The translations under genes and the position numbers were made by a program. Below the pieces are notes generated by a model. That model was not told where the DNA came from, searched no databases, and saw nothing but the letters and a program-made list of their open reading frames with translations. Of a stretch of DNA of 64,000 nucleotides, positions 44,391 to 54,799 are shown piece by piece (within the stretch, counting starts at the first letter, position 1; each line of letters begins with the position of its first letter). The DNA comes from Adiantum capillus-veneris (lineage: Eukaryota; Streptophyta; Polypodiopsida; Polypodiales; Pteridaceae): the NCBI GenBank assembly GCA_014529385.2, contig CM043971.1:32879209-32943208 (forward strand), in the 5' to 3' direction.

Positions 44391-45089
44391 TCATGTGTGG
44401 AGCAAGAAGACTCTCTCTCTCCTTCTCAAGCTTTAATGGAAAGCTCATCATCTACTGCAAGCTTGTGAGAAGGGAGGCCTACACCAACAACTCTTGGCTT
44501 TGTGATGTAAATCCAACCAAGAGCCAAGCTTCAATGCATGCTCATCTCCTCTACCATGCTAATTACTAAGCTATTCTAAGCTTATATGAGTGATTATGTG
44601 AGGAGCTATACTTCTTTCTCGTAAGACTACTCCTTCTTCCTCTCAATCTACTCTCATACCCCGCTAGCTCTCACCATCTTTGAAGGTGTGTGAGGTCTTG
44701 AATCTGAGTCCGTGAGGAAATTGATGTTGTGTTTTATAAGTGTTTTCTTAGTGCTTGAAACTTCCATCTTCATTGCACTAGCTAGTTATTGAAGGAACAC
44801 AAAGAATTGTATTGTAAAATGTCTCCCTTGATGGGGGAAACCTATAATACAAAGCCTTTTGGAGGGGGGGCCGGCTCCATTGAAATTCGGTCCTCAACTG
44901 TTGTCAATAGCTTAATTTCTCTCTCTTTTGAAGTGTTGTTCATGCCTATCTAACTAGGTGTTATGCTTTTGGTTGCTCTCTCCATCCAAGCACTCTTGCT
45001 ATGCTCATAGGAATTTATTCTAATGAAATGCTCACTATGTCTATGCTATTTTCCACTACACACAAGTTACTAGGCCATTAAATATTACA
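43465..45089 (+). repeat. 3' LTR of chromovirus B (1625 bp)
   Basis: Starts TGTCATAATAACTAAT after a purine-rich CAAGAGAGAGGTAA and ends AAATATTACA. It contains (AC)n at about 43841-43873 and 44354-44387 and a conserved GCAAATCCAACCAAGAGCC block shared with the LTRs at 49426 and 59032. Confidence 0.88.
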
Positions 45090-45094
45090 GGTTG

Positions 45095-46716
45095 TTTCTT
45101 GTTCTGCTTGATGTGACATGGTGCATTTGGGCTATGTGATAGGTCCGATAGGGTGCACTCTCGTTGCTAGTCGCTCTTGCTCATTTACTGTTTTCAACCT
45201 CTTTTTTGTTTTTTGAATTTGGTTTGCTTTAGTAAAGGACTATATATATACATTCCCTAAGATTTGGAAGTTAAGGGGTTTGGAAGTAAGGTTAAGAGGG
45301 AAGCAATCGAATAATGATTGTTAGTAAGTACTTCCCCCTTCCTTGGGTAGATCATACCTTTTTGAAAGTTGTCGTTACCTTTTGAAAACAACTATTCCAA
45401 GTGGTCATGGGTGAAGATTTTGACCAATGGGATTTTGCCACCTTAGGTGATTCATTAAGCTATAAGGGTGGTAAGAAGTTGCTTCAAGTGATGAACTCAT
45501 AATTGGAGGTACGGAGTCTTTTTTGTTTGTGTGGATTTGAACAATGGTAGGTGGAGGTTGTGTTGAAGCTTGTATTTTTGTAGATGAACTACATAAAGAG
45601 TTGGAAGCTTCATTTGACTTCCATGTTCATGAGCTAGGTGGAACAAATCATTCTTTCTTTGGTACCCAAGCTAGCTTTGGAACGGGTGTGTAGCATTTTG
45701 TGATCTTTTCCTTTCCACGGTCTTCAAATTGTTATGGAGTTACATGATTTTTCCTACATGGATCTTTAGTAGGTGACAGGGGAGAACAGAAGGTACGTTT
45801 AGGTACCCAGATTTGATCGTTTCCATCATAGTAGCCTTGGGCTTCCTTAGGAATCCATCGTAACGTATTCTTGGATTTTTTTTTTTGCGAGGCTTCTGTT
45901 TTGAACCAGATTGAAGATCAAAATTACTGGTCATTAATGAAGCTTTAGGGACCCATTAGTACGTTACCTTTGTCAAAACATATTGCTTCTTGGGTGCCAC
46001 ATTCTCTGTTTTAGACAGGGGAGTTAAAGTTTCTGAGGTTTGTGCTACATGTATGGATGCATTAACCTCTTGCATCTGCAATGCTTTATTCTTTTCTTCC
46101 TCAAGAGGGGATAACTCAGGGACTATTGTTTGAGTGGTAGGACTGAGAGTTGGTTTCTATGTTGTGATACTTCTAGTGTCCCAATCATTATTACATTTAG
46201 TTGCAAACATTTACATGCACTCTAGGTGTATGTTACCCTCCATAGTGCCAACATGCATAACCAAAAAGCTTTGGGTCACCACCAATTGTCATAAGTAACA
46301 GGAGTGTGCAAGATTCCAAAGACAGTTTTCTTCTTGTTAATGCCCTTCACTTGGATGGTACTCTTGGATAAAGACAGCTTTCCTAACTGACACCACACTC
46401 CGTAGGATAACAGATTATGTTTAGCTCCTATGTCCACTAAAGCATTATATAGCACTTTCCCATAGGTTCTATTTAACTCGATGGGGTATCGTAGAGGTGG
46501 GTCAGAATCTTCCAAATCGTCCTCTGATTCAACTTGAGATGCATGAGTAACTCCAAATTTTTGCCTCTCATTGGCACCTATTAAGTTGTTGTCGCTCTTG
46601 AGCCTCGACTTGAGCTTGTATCTTTTTCAATTCTACGTGTACCTTGGCTACCCTTTTTTCATGAATGGCACGTAGCTCCTCTTGGCCTAAAGGATCACAT
46701 GCAAACTCTAATCCTG
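45095..46716 (-). pseudogene. Gag end and protease remnant of the interrupted T-family unit
   Basis: Minus-strand frames: 46568-46716 is an Arg/Glu/Gln-rich coiled-coil-like segment; 46276-46515 is an aspartic-protease-like segment with LVDIGAKHNLLS in place of the usual D-(S/T)-GA active site. 45740-45934 is a basic linker. Orientation and position fit the T-family unit that resumes at 40227 after chromovirus B. The aspartate is kept but the following Ser/Thr is Ile, so it would not be active. Confidence 0.58.
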
Positions 46717-47449
46717 GGCAATTACCTTTACTTTGTGACTTTAATTGATGATAACTCCAAGCATACATGGGTATTTACGCTTAAAGAAAAGTCCAAAGTA
46801 TTTATGTGCTTCAAACAATTTTTGGATATGACTGAAAATGTCTCAAAATGTACTATGGGCACCCTCCATTCCAATCAAGGGGGGGAGTATATGTCTCATG
46901 AATTTAATGCATTTCTGGCTAGTCGTGGGATAAAACACTTATGTATAGTGCCTTATATGCCTCAACAAAATGGTGTTGTTGAGAGGAAAAACGGATCACT
47001 TACAAAAATGGCACAAATGTGTGGTCAAAAGTCAAGCTTTTTCACATTCATTTTGGCTTGAGGCCATCATGTGTGCCACTTATGTACTTAACAAGTATCC
47101 TACGAAAGCTTTGTTGTCTATGAATCCATATGAAGCATGGCATAATAGAAAGACTTCTATTGAGCACGTGCATTTTTTTGGTTGTTTGGCATATGCTTTG
47201 GTGCCACACACACAACGCAAAAAATTGGATGATAAGGCTATCAAATGTATTTTTGTTGGTTATGGTGTTGAAAACAAAGGTTACAGGTTGTATCATCCGC
47301 AAACAAAGCGTATCTTGGTCTCACGGGATGTTGTGTTTGTGGAAGATTCTGTTCAGCCCTTGTTGTCATGTACTAGAGACAATAATGTAAGGTTACAAGA
47401 ATTTGTGGCACTTTGTTGCCTTTTTTCAGTGGTGGAAGTTCGAATGTAA
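46717..47449 (+). pseudogene. Copia integrase core
   Basis: Shows the DDE-type core: VTLIDDNSKHTW, LHSNQGGEY (the usual SD of SDNGGEF replaced by SN), YMPQQNGVVERKN, then after a frameshift near 47040 WLEAI and KYPTKAL, and the downstream YHPQTKRILVSRDVVF segment. The order is diagnostic for Ty1/copia, in which integrase precedes RT. Confidence 0.85.
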
Positions 47450-47814
47450 ATTTCAATGATGCAAATGTACAACCTATTGGGGTTTCTAAAAGTGCTACAA
47501 ATCAGCCTATTACTGATGCAGATGTACATGATGTACTTGATGAGGAAAGGACTGAGAATGAGTAAGCTAGAGGTATGCCTAAATGATTGGTACATACTTT
47601 GCATGACAATAAATTGGATACACCTTTGTCTACCCATTCAATTTCTCACCATGCATCTTATGCATCGGATTGTTATTCTTTGGATGTGTCTAGCTTACAT
47701 GATGTTCAGGAACCCCCGTCTTTTCATGAAGCATAGAATTCAAAAAATTGGATGGCTGCCATGTAATCAAAATTTGATGCACTTATAGAAAATGACACAT
47801 GGACTTTATGTGAT

Positions 47815-48575
47815 TTGCCTCCTCGCAAAAAGGCCATTGGTATGAAGTGGGTTTACAAGTTGAAACGCAAGCCAGATGGTGAGATTGATCGCTATAAGGC
47901 TCGACTTGTTACAAAGGGTTATGCACAACAAAAAGGCATAGATTATGAAGAGACTTTTACTCCGACTTGTCCTATGACTACTGTACATTTTCTATGTGCA
48001 TTGCCAGCTCATTTTGGTTGGGATGCACACCAATCTAACATTGTACTTCTTTCTTGAATGGTGACATATTTGAGGAAGTGTACGTAACGTACCCCGTGGT
48101 TTTGTCAAGAGAGAACAAGAGGATAAAGTGGGCAGATGTAAGAAAGCTTTGTATGGGTTGAATCAATCTCCTCGTGCTTGGTATGAGAAGGTTGACACTC
48201 ATTTGGTCAAACGAGGCTTTTGTTAACAATCCAACAGAAAGCACATTGTATGTAAAGCATGAGGGTGATGTACTTCTCATTGTGGTTCTTTATGTGGATG
48301 ATTTGTTGATCATCGGACCAAATGAGAGACATATTGCTAAATTTAACGCTGATTTGAATTCTACATTCAAGATGAAAGATTTGCGGCTGTTGCATCATTA
48401 CTTGGGTATACAATTTAAGCAATGTGGTGGTATTGCCTTGTGTCAGAAGAGTTACATAGAAACATTATTATCTAAGTTTGTACTTGAGGATTGTAAACCT
48501 ATTGCCACTCCCATGGAAACAGGTTTGAAATCGAGTCTTCATGATGCTGGTGATTGTGCAAATGTCACTCTTTAA
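47815..48575 (+). pseudogene. Copia reverse transcriptase
   Basis: KAIGMKWVYKLKRKPDGEID and KARLVTKGYAQQKGIDYEET mark the RT N-terminus. A frameshift at about 48050 interrupts the motif A region. The second frame contains GLNQSPRAW and VVLYVDDLLIIG, the copia YVDD active site, followed by MKDLRLLHHYLGIQ. A stop at about 48573 ends the frame. Confidence 0.88.
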
Positions 48576-48818
48576 CCAAATGATGTTGGATGCCTCATTT
48601 ATGTATGCAACACAAGGCCGAATATTCAATTTGTAGTCTCACAGGTCAGCAAATTTATGCATAGCCCAGGGTCTAAGCATTGGTAGGTAGTCAAGAGGAT
48701 TTTCCACTACTTGAGTGGCACTTTACATCTTGGCTTGTTTTATCCCAAGGGGGGATAATTTTCGCCAGACCTACATGCTTTTTCGGACTAACATTGGGCA
48801 GGTTGTTTTGACACACAA

Positions 48819-49241
48819 GTGTCCACAAGTGATTTTGTTTCATGCTTGATTGGCAGTATATCATGGTTGAGCAAGAAGCAACCTACTGTGGACACTTTTA
48901 GTTGTGAGGTTAAGTACATGACAATCTTCACAGCTACGGTTGAGTGTGTATGGCTCAGACACCTTGTGGCTGATTTGGGAGTTGGACGGGACACTGCCAA
49001 CAATTTCTACACTAATAGCCCGAGCGCATTAGCAGTTGCGAGGAACCTAGTTTTTCATGCTCGTACAAAGCACAATGAGGCAAATTACCACTATGTCACA
49101 GAGAGGCTCTTAGCAGGAGAGATCATCTTATCTTATGTGCCAACACAGGACAACCTTGCAGATCTTTTCACAAAGGCAGTGTCTCGTGAGAAGTTTGAAG
49201 CTTTTCGCAAAGCTTTGGGCTTACTCCTCTTTGTGGATTGA
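48819..49241 (+). pseudogene. Copia RNase H, C-terminal part
   Basis: SISWLSKKQPTVDTFSCEVKY, then an ALAVARNLVFHARTKH segment and YVPTQDNLADLFTKAVS, the standard end of copia pol. The first catalytic aspartate segment lies before the frame and is broken by stops at 48690-48800. Confidence 0.86.
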
Positions 49242-49317
49242 TCATGTCCTCAAGGCATGTCACTTCCCTTTACTCTATGTGCTAGATCTCGTTCACCACA
49301 TCACTCGAAGGGAGATT

Positions 49318-49425
49318 TGTTACCATATGCATGTGGTAGTGATGTGTGTGAACACACTTAGGACCGCGAGGGCCATTTTCCCCTCACTAGAAGGTTTTTT
49401 TCCCGTGCATTGTCTATACGCCCAT
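49318..49425 (+). repeat. Copia 3' LTR, interrupted
   Basis: Begins TGTTACCATATGC directly after the polypurine tract. Only 108 bp remain before the chromovirus C LTR; the rest was not found. Confidence 0.68.
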
Positions 49426-50905
49426 TGTCATAAAATCTACTATCTAACCTACCCAAATGATTTTCTCATATTAAACTGATCATTTAATGTGGGAGAATAA
49501 ATGGGAACGAGGCTTAGAATATAGACATGTGTTTATGGATCTGTCTCAACGCGGGGCCAAGGTTAAAAGGAGTCCAAATGAGAGATGGTATGTTAAAGAG
49601 CAATGCTACCTAATGGAGCTTAAAGACCGTAGGGTTAGCTTCATTAAAGACTGTCAAAAGTTAGTGTTAAAAAGTCCTTTGACCTTACGCAAGCTAGGGC
49701 TAACCTAAAGGTGGAAATCCTACCCGAGCATGAGGTTCTAAGATGCTTAAAGTGGTTGTGAGAACCTTGCCCAAAGCTTGAGGTGATTTTTATGATTAAA
49801 TAACTAAGTTTTTTTAAATGTTAAATTCAAAGATAAATTCTCAAGAGACATGAACGTTTCATGCTTGATTGACTAAAGCTTGAAGTATTCAATTCAAGCT
49901 AAGGGACTTAAGAAGCATAAAAGACACATGCTTGATTGACTACGTGCTTAAAATATTCAAATCAAACCAATTGATTTAAGAAACATCAAAGATACATGTT
50001 CAAAAAATTCTCCACATGTGGCCCTCATGATGTGCTTGAATCCTATTGGATAGGCTTTAAAGGGGTCCAATGAGAATTTAGATGCATAAAAATAAATAAT
50101 TAAGTTCTTTCTCTCAAAGAGAAAAAAAAGGACACATGTCCCAAATGATATAAGTAAATATTACTAGAGAGAGAGAGAGAGAGGTGGACCAAGCATGAGA
50201 CGGGGGTATACTCTCCCACACACACACACATTCTCTCATTGTGTGGAGTGCAAAGTGCAAGAGCTCCATATCCTTCTTCAAGCTTGTTGAGAAGTGGAGA
50301 GCCTACACCAACACTCTGGGCTATGGAATGCAAATCCAACCAAGAGCCATGCTTCAATGCTTAATCTTGTCATCTTCTTCATCTTCATTACATGCTATTA
50401 TGCTATGCTAAGCAAGAAGAGTAATGATAAGTGAGGAACTATTTCTTTCCCCTATGGATGTTTCTTCTTCCTCTTTCCTACCCTCATTTCCCGCTAGCTC
50501 TCTCCACCCTTGAAGGTGTTTGAGGCCTTGGGACTGAGGCTTGGGATAGTTAATGCTTTTTGCAAAGTTTATGTTAAGCTCGTGATGCATGAAGCTTTCC
50601 ATCTTCAGAGCATCACCAAGGTCACAAGGAACAAAAAGATTGTATTGTAACAAGTCTCTCTTGATGGGAGAATCTATAATACAAATGCCTTTTGAAGGGG
50701 GACCTAAATCCTGTCCTCAACTATTGTCATGTTCTCTAATACTCTCTCTCTTGCAAAAGTATTGTCCATGCCAAGTTAAATAAGTACTATGTTTATGTTG
50801 CTACCATCAATTAAGTTCACCCTCCATGTTCTCAAAGTAATCTCACAAAAACTATAATTCTCTTAATTCCGCTATCCTCAAAGTTCATAGGCCATTTCCA
50901 TTACA
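49426..50905 (+). repeat. 5' LTR of chromovirus C (1480 bp)
   Basis: TGTCATAAAATC ... CCATTTCCATTACA. It is followed after one base by a tRNA-Met primer site, fixing the right edge. Same family as the LTRs at 43465 and 59032. A (GA)n run occurs at 50164-50182 and (AC)n at about 50217-50230. The GTATTGTAACAAGTCTCTC block near 50642 is shared with LTR B. Confidence 0.88.
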
Positions 50906-50906
50906 T

Positions 50907-50918
50907 TGGTATCAGAGC
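50907..50918 (+). promoter_or_regulatory. Primer-binding site of chromovirus C
   Basis: TGGTATCAGAGC, exact complement of the 3' end of plant initiator tRNA-Met, one base after the LTR end. Confidence 0.9.
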
Positions 50919-51318
50919 ACTTGGTTTCTCTTTTCTTGCTTAAGAAGAGAGGTCCTTAAGTAGCCTACTAATGGTTGATTTTGTTAATTATATTAGGGTA
51001 AGTGTAACTGGGATCTATTATTGGTTTTGTTGAGCCCACTATGTGGGATATGGTACACACCTCGGGAGCATTGGTCTTAATAATGGGGTCTTTTTAGACT
51101 TGCGTACGGCTTTACCATTATTAAGCCATAAGAAGTCCAAAAGGAGCTATCCCTCGGCAATTTTGCTATGTTAGACCCACCCCACTACTCTCTATAATTA
51201 ACCAATTTGAGCGTGGGTGTAGATACTTAAGTGCTTATTTTCAAAGGCTAAGAAGAGTAGCAACTAAGGTTTTGAGTTGCCAAAGAACACACTAAGTAAA
51301 CACATTAGTATAATTAGC

Positions 51319-52690
51319 ATGGATGACAATAACCAAGAGAGTAGAATGAACATTGATAACTTTGATTTTTCACATGTAGGCGCTAATGATGATGCCCCCA
51401 TGTTTATCAATTATCTTGTTACTAGGTTGCATCAAGCTATGGGCAACCCTACTTTGCAATCCGAAGCTACTCAACAACTTTGTGCTTATGGATTTTCCTT
51501 CCTCTCCAAGAGGAGAGAGAGCTTAGGAGGACTCTTGATGGGACCCCCAAAAGAAGACTCTCTCCCATACAAGAGGAGAAATCCAAAGAACAAGAAATTA
51601 ATGAATCCCTAAGTTCCTCTGAAGATGCAGCTCCACAAAGACAGCAGTCTAGACGATCGCCAAATCCTCCCATGAGTCAACATGCAGTCCTTCTCCTCGT
51701 CACTCCAAAAGGGAAGAGAGGAGACAAAGAAAGAAAAGGTCAAGAAAGAGGTCACCCTCTTTTCCTTCTTCTTCACCTTCCTCCTCTCCTGACAAAAGCT
51801 ATGGCTATTCTCCTAAAGAATACAAGAGGGGAGGACAATCCCAAATCATACCGTACATGGCAAAGATCACAAAAGCTCAAGAAGTTTAAAGAGGGAGGAA
51901 AGAGTATCTCTTTTCTCACCTATGATGTCACCGACAAAGTATTGGCCTTCATCCAAAAATTTGATCCGGCCTTTGAAGACGAGGGCTTCACGGAGTCCTC
52001 CAAGCTACGCCATGTAGCTATGCACTTCCAAAAATTGGCTCGTCAATGGTGGGCTAGCCGCCTTCATGGCAACGGTGAATCCCCAAAGACATGCAAAACT
52101 CTATGAGTTCCATCATGAAGGAATTCCTTGCAAGCGATGCAAAGGACAAAGTACTTACCTAATGGCGCGGTTTTACGCTTCTCTCACATGAGTCTATTCA
52201 CAAATATGTGGACAAGTTTTGGGATTTACATCTCAAGGCTACTGTCTTTCAAAAGATAGACTTCACTGAGAAAAAGCAACAATTTTGTGTGGGATTACCT
52301 AAAGAAATGGCCGAGTATGTCAACTCCCAACGGCCTGATTCTATCACTGAAGTAATCAACCACACCATGGTTGCTTCCCACATCAATTTCCAACAAGGGG
52401 CTAGACGGAATGTCAAACCCATGGAAAACAAAGACAAAAATGATGCAAAGGGAAAAACCAATGCCCAAAATTCTTCTCAAGGAACTTCCTACAACAATAG
52501 GTCCAAGCAGAAGGGAGTTTACAAAGGTAAAAACAAAATCTCTTATGAAGAGCTTGAAGCTTTTCGCAAGGACCATAAGTGTTTTAAGTGTTGGGAGCAA
52601 GGACATGGCTATCGTTCTTGCCCCAAAAAAATGCTCGCAATGATACTCCTAGGGGTTCCACCATTGAAGCTCCAAAAGAGGATGCTCATT
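51319..52690 (+). pseudogene. Chromovirus C gag with zinc knuckle
   Basis: Starts at ATG 51319. Frame changes occur near 51500 and 52110, with a stop at about 52160. The capsid segment is at 51900-52310 (VTDKVLAFIQKFDPAF, KLARQWWAS, then IHKYVDKFWDLH). A CCHC zinc knuckle at about 52580-52622 reads CFKCWEQGHGYRSC with all four ligands in the C-x2-C-x4-H-x4-C spacing. Forms the particle and binds element RNA in the family. Confidence 0.82.
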
Positions 52691-52699
52691 GCAAAGGAT

Positions 52700-53300
52700 C
52701 ATCTCTCTCCTATGCTTGGGGAAAGGTAAGGGAGCATGATGCCTTCATCTTGTTTGACCCTGGCTCTACTCACAACTTCTTATAAACGGAGTTGGCCACC
52801 AAGTTGGGCATTCAAGCTTTCAAGATGGTAGATATTGTAACGGCTGACACAACTTTCAAGGGATAGAAAGCCTCCGTTACTCCCTTGATTGGGAAGTTCA
52901 GGCTTCATGTCCAAAGCTATGTCGACAAAGAAGACTTCTTAATCTCTCGTCTCCAACATGAGGATGCTATCCTAGGGGTGCCATGGTTTGATCACATGGC
53001 TGCCAACATGAAGTTCCCTGAAAGGAGAATCTAATTCACCTATAGGGGAAAGAACATGTATATAGATGCTAATGAGTCAGGTCGTACTATACCACTTGTA
53101 AATTCACCAACTTTTGATAATTTAATGAAAAGCTCGATTTCTGTGTACATGATTTTTGTCAAAGAATCCACTAATGACACTAATGGTTTATCAAATGAAA
53201 ATGGTAGGAATCAAGAAGATTTATACTTGTCTAAATTTCTAAAAGGATTCCAAGATGTGTTCATCGATGATATCCCTATGGACTTACCTCCAAAATGAGG
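52700..53300 (+). pseudogene. Chromovirus C protease and linker
   Basis: ILFDPGSTHNFL at 52747-52785 is the aspartic protease active-site segment with Pro in place of the usual Ser/Thr. Stops follow directly (52783) and again near 52865 and 53032. Downstream DAILGVPWF corresponds to the ILG motif of retropepsins. The segment ends before RT at a stop near 53296. Confidence 0.75.
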
Positions 53301-53842
53301 GAATGATGACCATCGAATTGAGCTTCTATCAGGAAGCTCACCGCCTAACAAACCTCCTTATCGAGTTTCCCAAGCTCAACAAGAGGAGATTATGAGGCAA
53401 GTACAAGAATTGATAGACAAAGGGATGGTGAGGCCTAGCTCCTCTCCCTTTTGTTCTCCAGTCCTTTTAGTGCAAAAGAAAGATGGTACATACCGCATGT
53501 GTGTGGACTATTGCGCACTAAATTATATCACTATCAAAAATAGATTTCACGTACCTCGGGTAGAAGATCTGTTTGAGAAGCTACAAGGCTCTACCTACTT
53601 CAATAGGATTGACCTTAAAAGTGGCTATCATCAAATAAGGATAGTGGAGGAAGATATCCTAAAGACCGCGTTTTGTACAACGTTTGGTCTTTATGAATAT
53701 CTAGTCATGCCTTTTGGCTTGACCAATGCACCTGCCACATTCAATCGTTTGATGGAGAAAATATTTAGACCTTACTACAAGTTCACTGGAGTGTTCTTTG
53801 ATGATATCATCATCTACTCTAAGTCCTTGGAGGAACACACAG
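53300..53842 (+). pseudogene. Chromovirus C reverse transcriptase, cut after the active site
   Basis: Open from the [19 protein letters not shown] segment through [24 protein letters not shown] and the catalytic FFDDIIIYS (about 53798-53825). About 18 bases later, at SLEEH, the frame runs into TIR element M3. The part up to the break matches chromovirus B closely; connection, RNase H and integrase are not found after the break. Confidence 0.88.
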
Positions 53843-54143
53843 GCAACAAGGGGACCGTACGCAGGTGGTGGGATGCCCATGACGCATCGTGGTGCCCAAC
53901 AGGATTGGGGGGCTTTAAAAAATCCCTATGCACCAAGGTACGATAGTTTTGATGTGGTCAAAATGACTCCTCGCGTGTGACCACCACTGTTCCCTGCGTA
54001 CTGTGGCGCACAGGGTGCAAAACGTCAAAATTGCTCCCTACATGCCATGGCGCAGGAGGCTTTTTTTTTTGCTTCCCTTGACCTCGTCAGGTATTGCATT
54101 GCATCGTGGGCATCCCACCACCTCTGTACAGTCCCCTCGTTGC
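53843..54143. mobile_element. TIR element M3 (301 bp) inserted in RT
   Basis: The left end starts GCAACAAGGGGACCGTACG and the reverse complement of the right end starts GCAACGAGGGGACTGTACA. Pairing continues through GGTGGTGGGATGCCCA. The arms are about 45 bp. The flanks share CAG (53840-53842 and 54145-54147) with one extra T, a possible 3-bp target duplication. No transposase; MITE-like. Superfamily not assigned. Confidence 0.72.
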
Positions 54144-54799
54144 TCAGTTTTTACAAAATTGCACCGACGGTGTCCCTCCGGGTGCTTGATTTGGGGAGGG
54201 AGTGTACACATGTTGTGATAATGAAATCTTTTAAACAATATGAAAAAAAAAATTTAAACTACAAATTGCTTACAAAAAACAATAGAAACGACAAAATTAT
54301 TCTCTATTGCTTTGGTAAGTACATCATGGCTGATTAGTCTTTCTGCAAATTACATCTGTTGGCATGGGACGAACGGCTGCCCTGATGCCAAGTGTTTTAC
54401 AATTTCTATTGGTTTGGTTACCCCTTGACCTAGGAGTAAGGCACAATGGGAGAGGACTGACCAGGGTGCTTGCATGCAAAGGCATACAAGGCCGCCTTCC
54501 GGTCCACCAATTTACATTTGTGAGCATTAAGGGTGAGGGAATCTTCAACAAGGATGACACTTAATGCTTTGCACTTGAGCATCTTCGTAGTACCATGCTT
54601 GAAGAACTCTATGTGAACAACTCAAAGAATCAATGGTCCCAGGTGGCTCAAGTAGTTCCACAAGGAGCTATCCCTACCCATGGGCACGTTGTGAGAACCT
54701 CTAGTTCGCATTGCAAACTTATCAACATGGTATGCGATCTGCAAAACATTTTAAAGGACTTCAACACTTGTTGTAAGGAACCATAGACAATCAATCACG
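54144..54799 (+). other. Sequence between M3 and the G2 element
   Basis: RT does not resume cleanly. At about 54570-54640 a short frame (ALEHLRSTMLEELYVN) resembles the HL...L-E-LYVN segment that follows the active site in gypsy RT, so a degraded remnant of chromovirus C may be present. The rest is unassigned. Confidence 0.35.

Larger units (their letters stand above)
40233..45089 (+). mobile_element. Chromovirus B (Ty3/gypsy), complete insertion with internal deletion
   Basis: The boundaries are supported by TG...CA ends and a 5-bp target duplication GGTTG at 40228-40232 and 45090-45094. The 5' LTR is reduced to its first about 195 bp and is joined directly to the start of RT, so primer site, gag and protease are gone. 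The 3' LTR is full length (43465-45089). The element lies inside the minus-strand T-family sequence. By my count the first roughly 137 bp of the two LTRs differ at about 11 positions, so the insertion is not recent. Confidence 0.88.
46717..49425 (+). mobile_element. Ty1/copia element, truncated at both ends
   Basis: Starts abruptly inside the integrase core and runs through RT and RNase H to a polypurine tract (GAAGGGAGATT, 49307-49317) and the first 108 bp of a 3' LTR (TGTTACCATATGC, from 49318). At 49426 that LTR is interrupted by the LTR of chromovirus C. The 5' LTR, gag and protease are absent. Confidence 0.85.
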
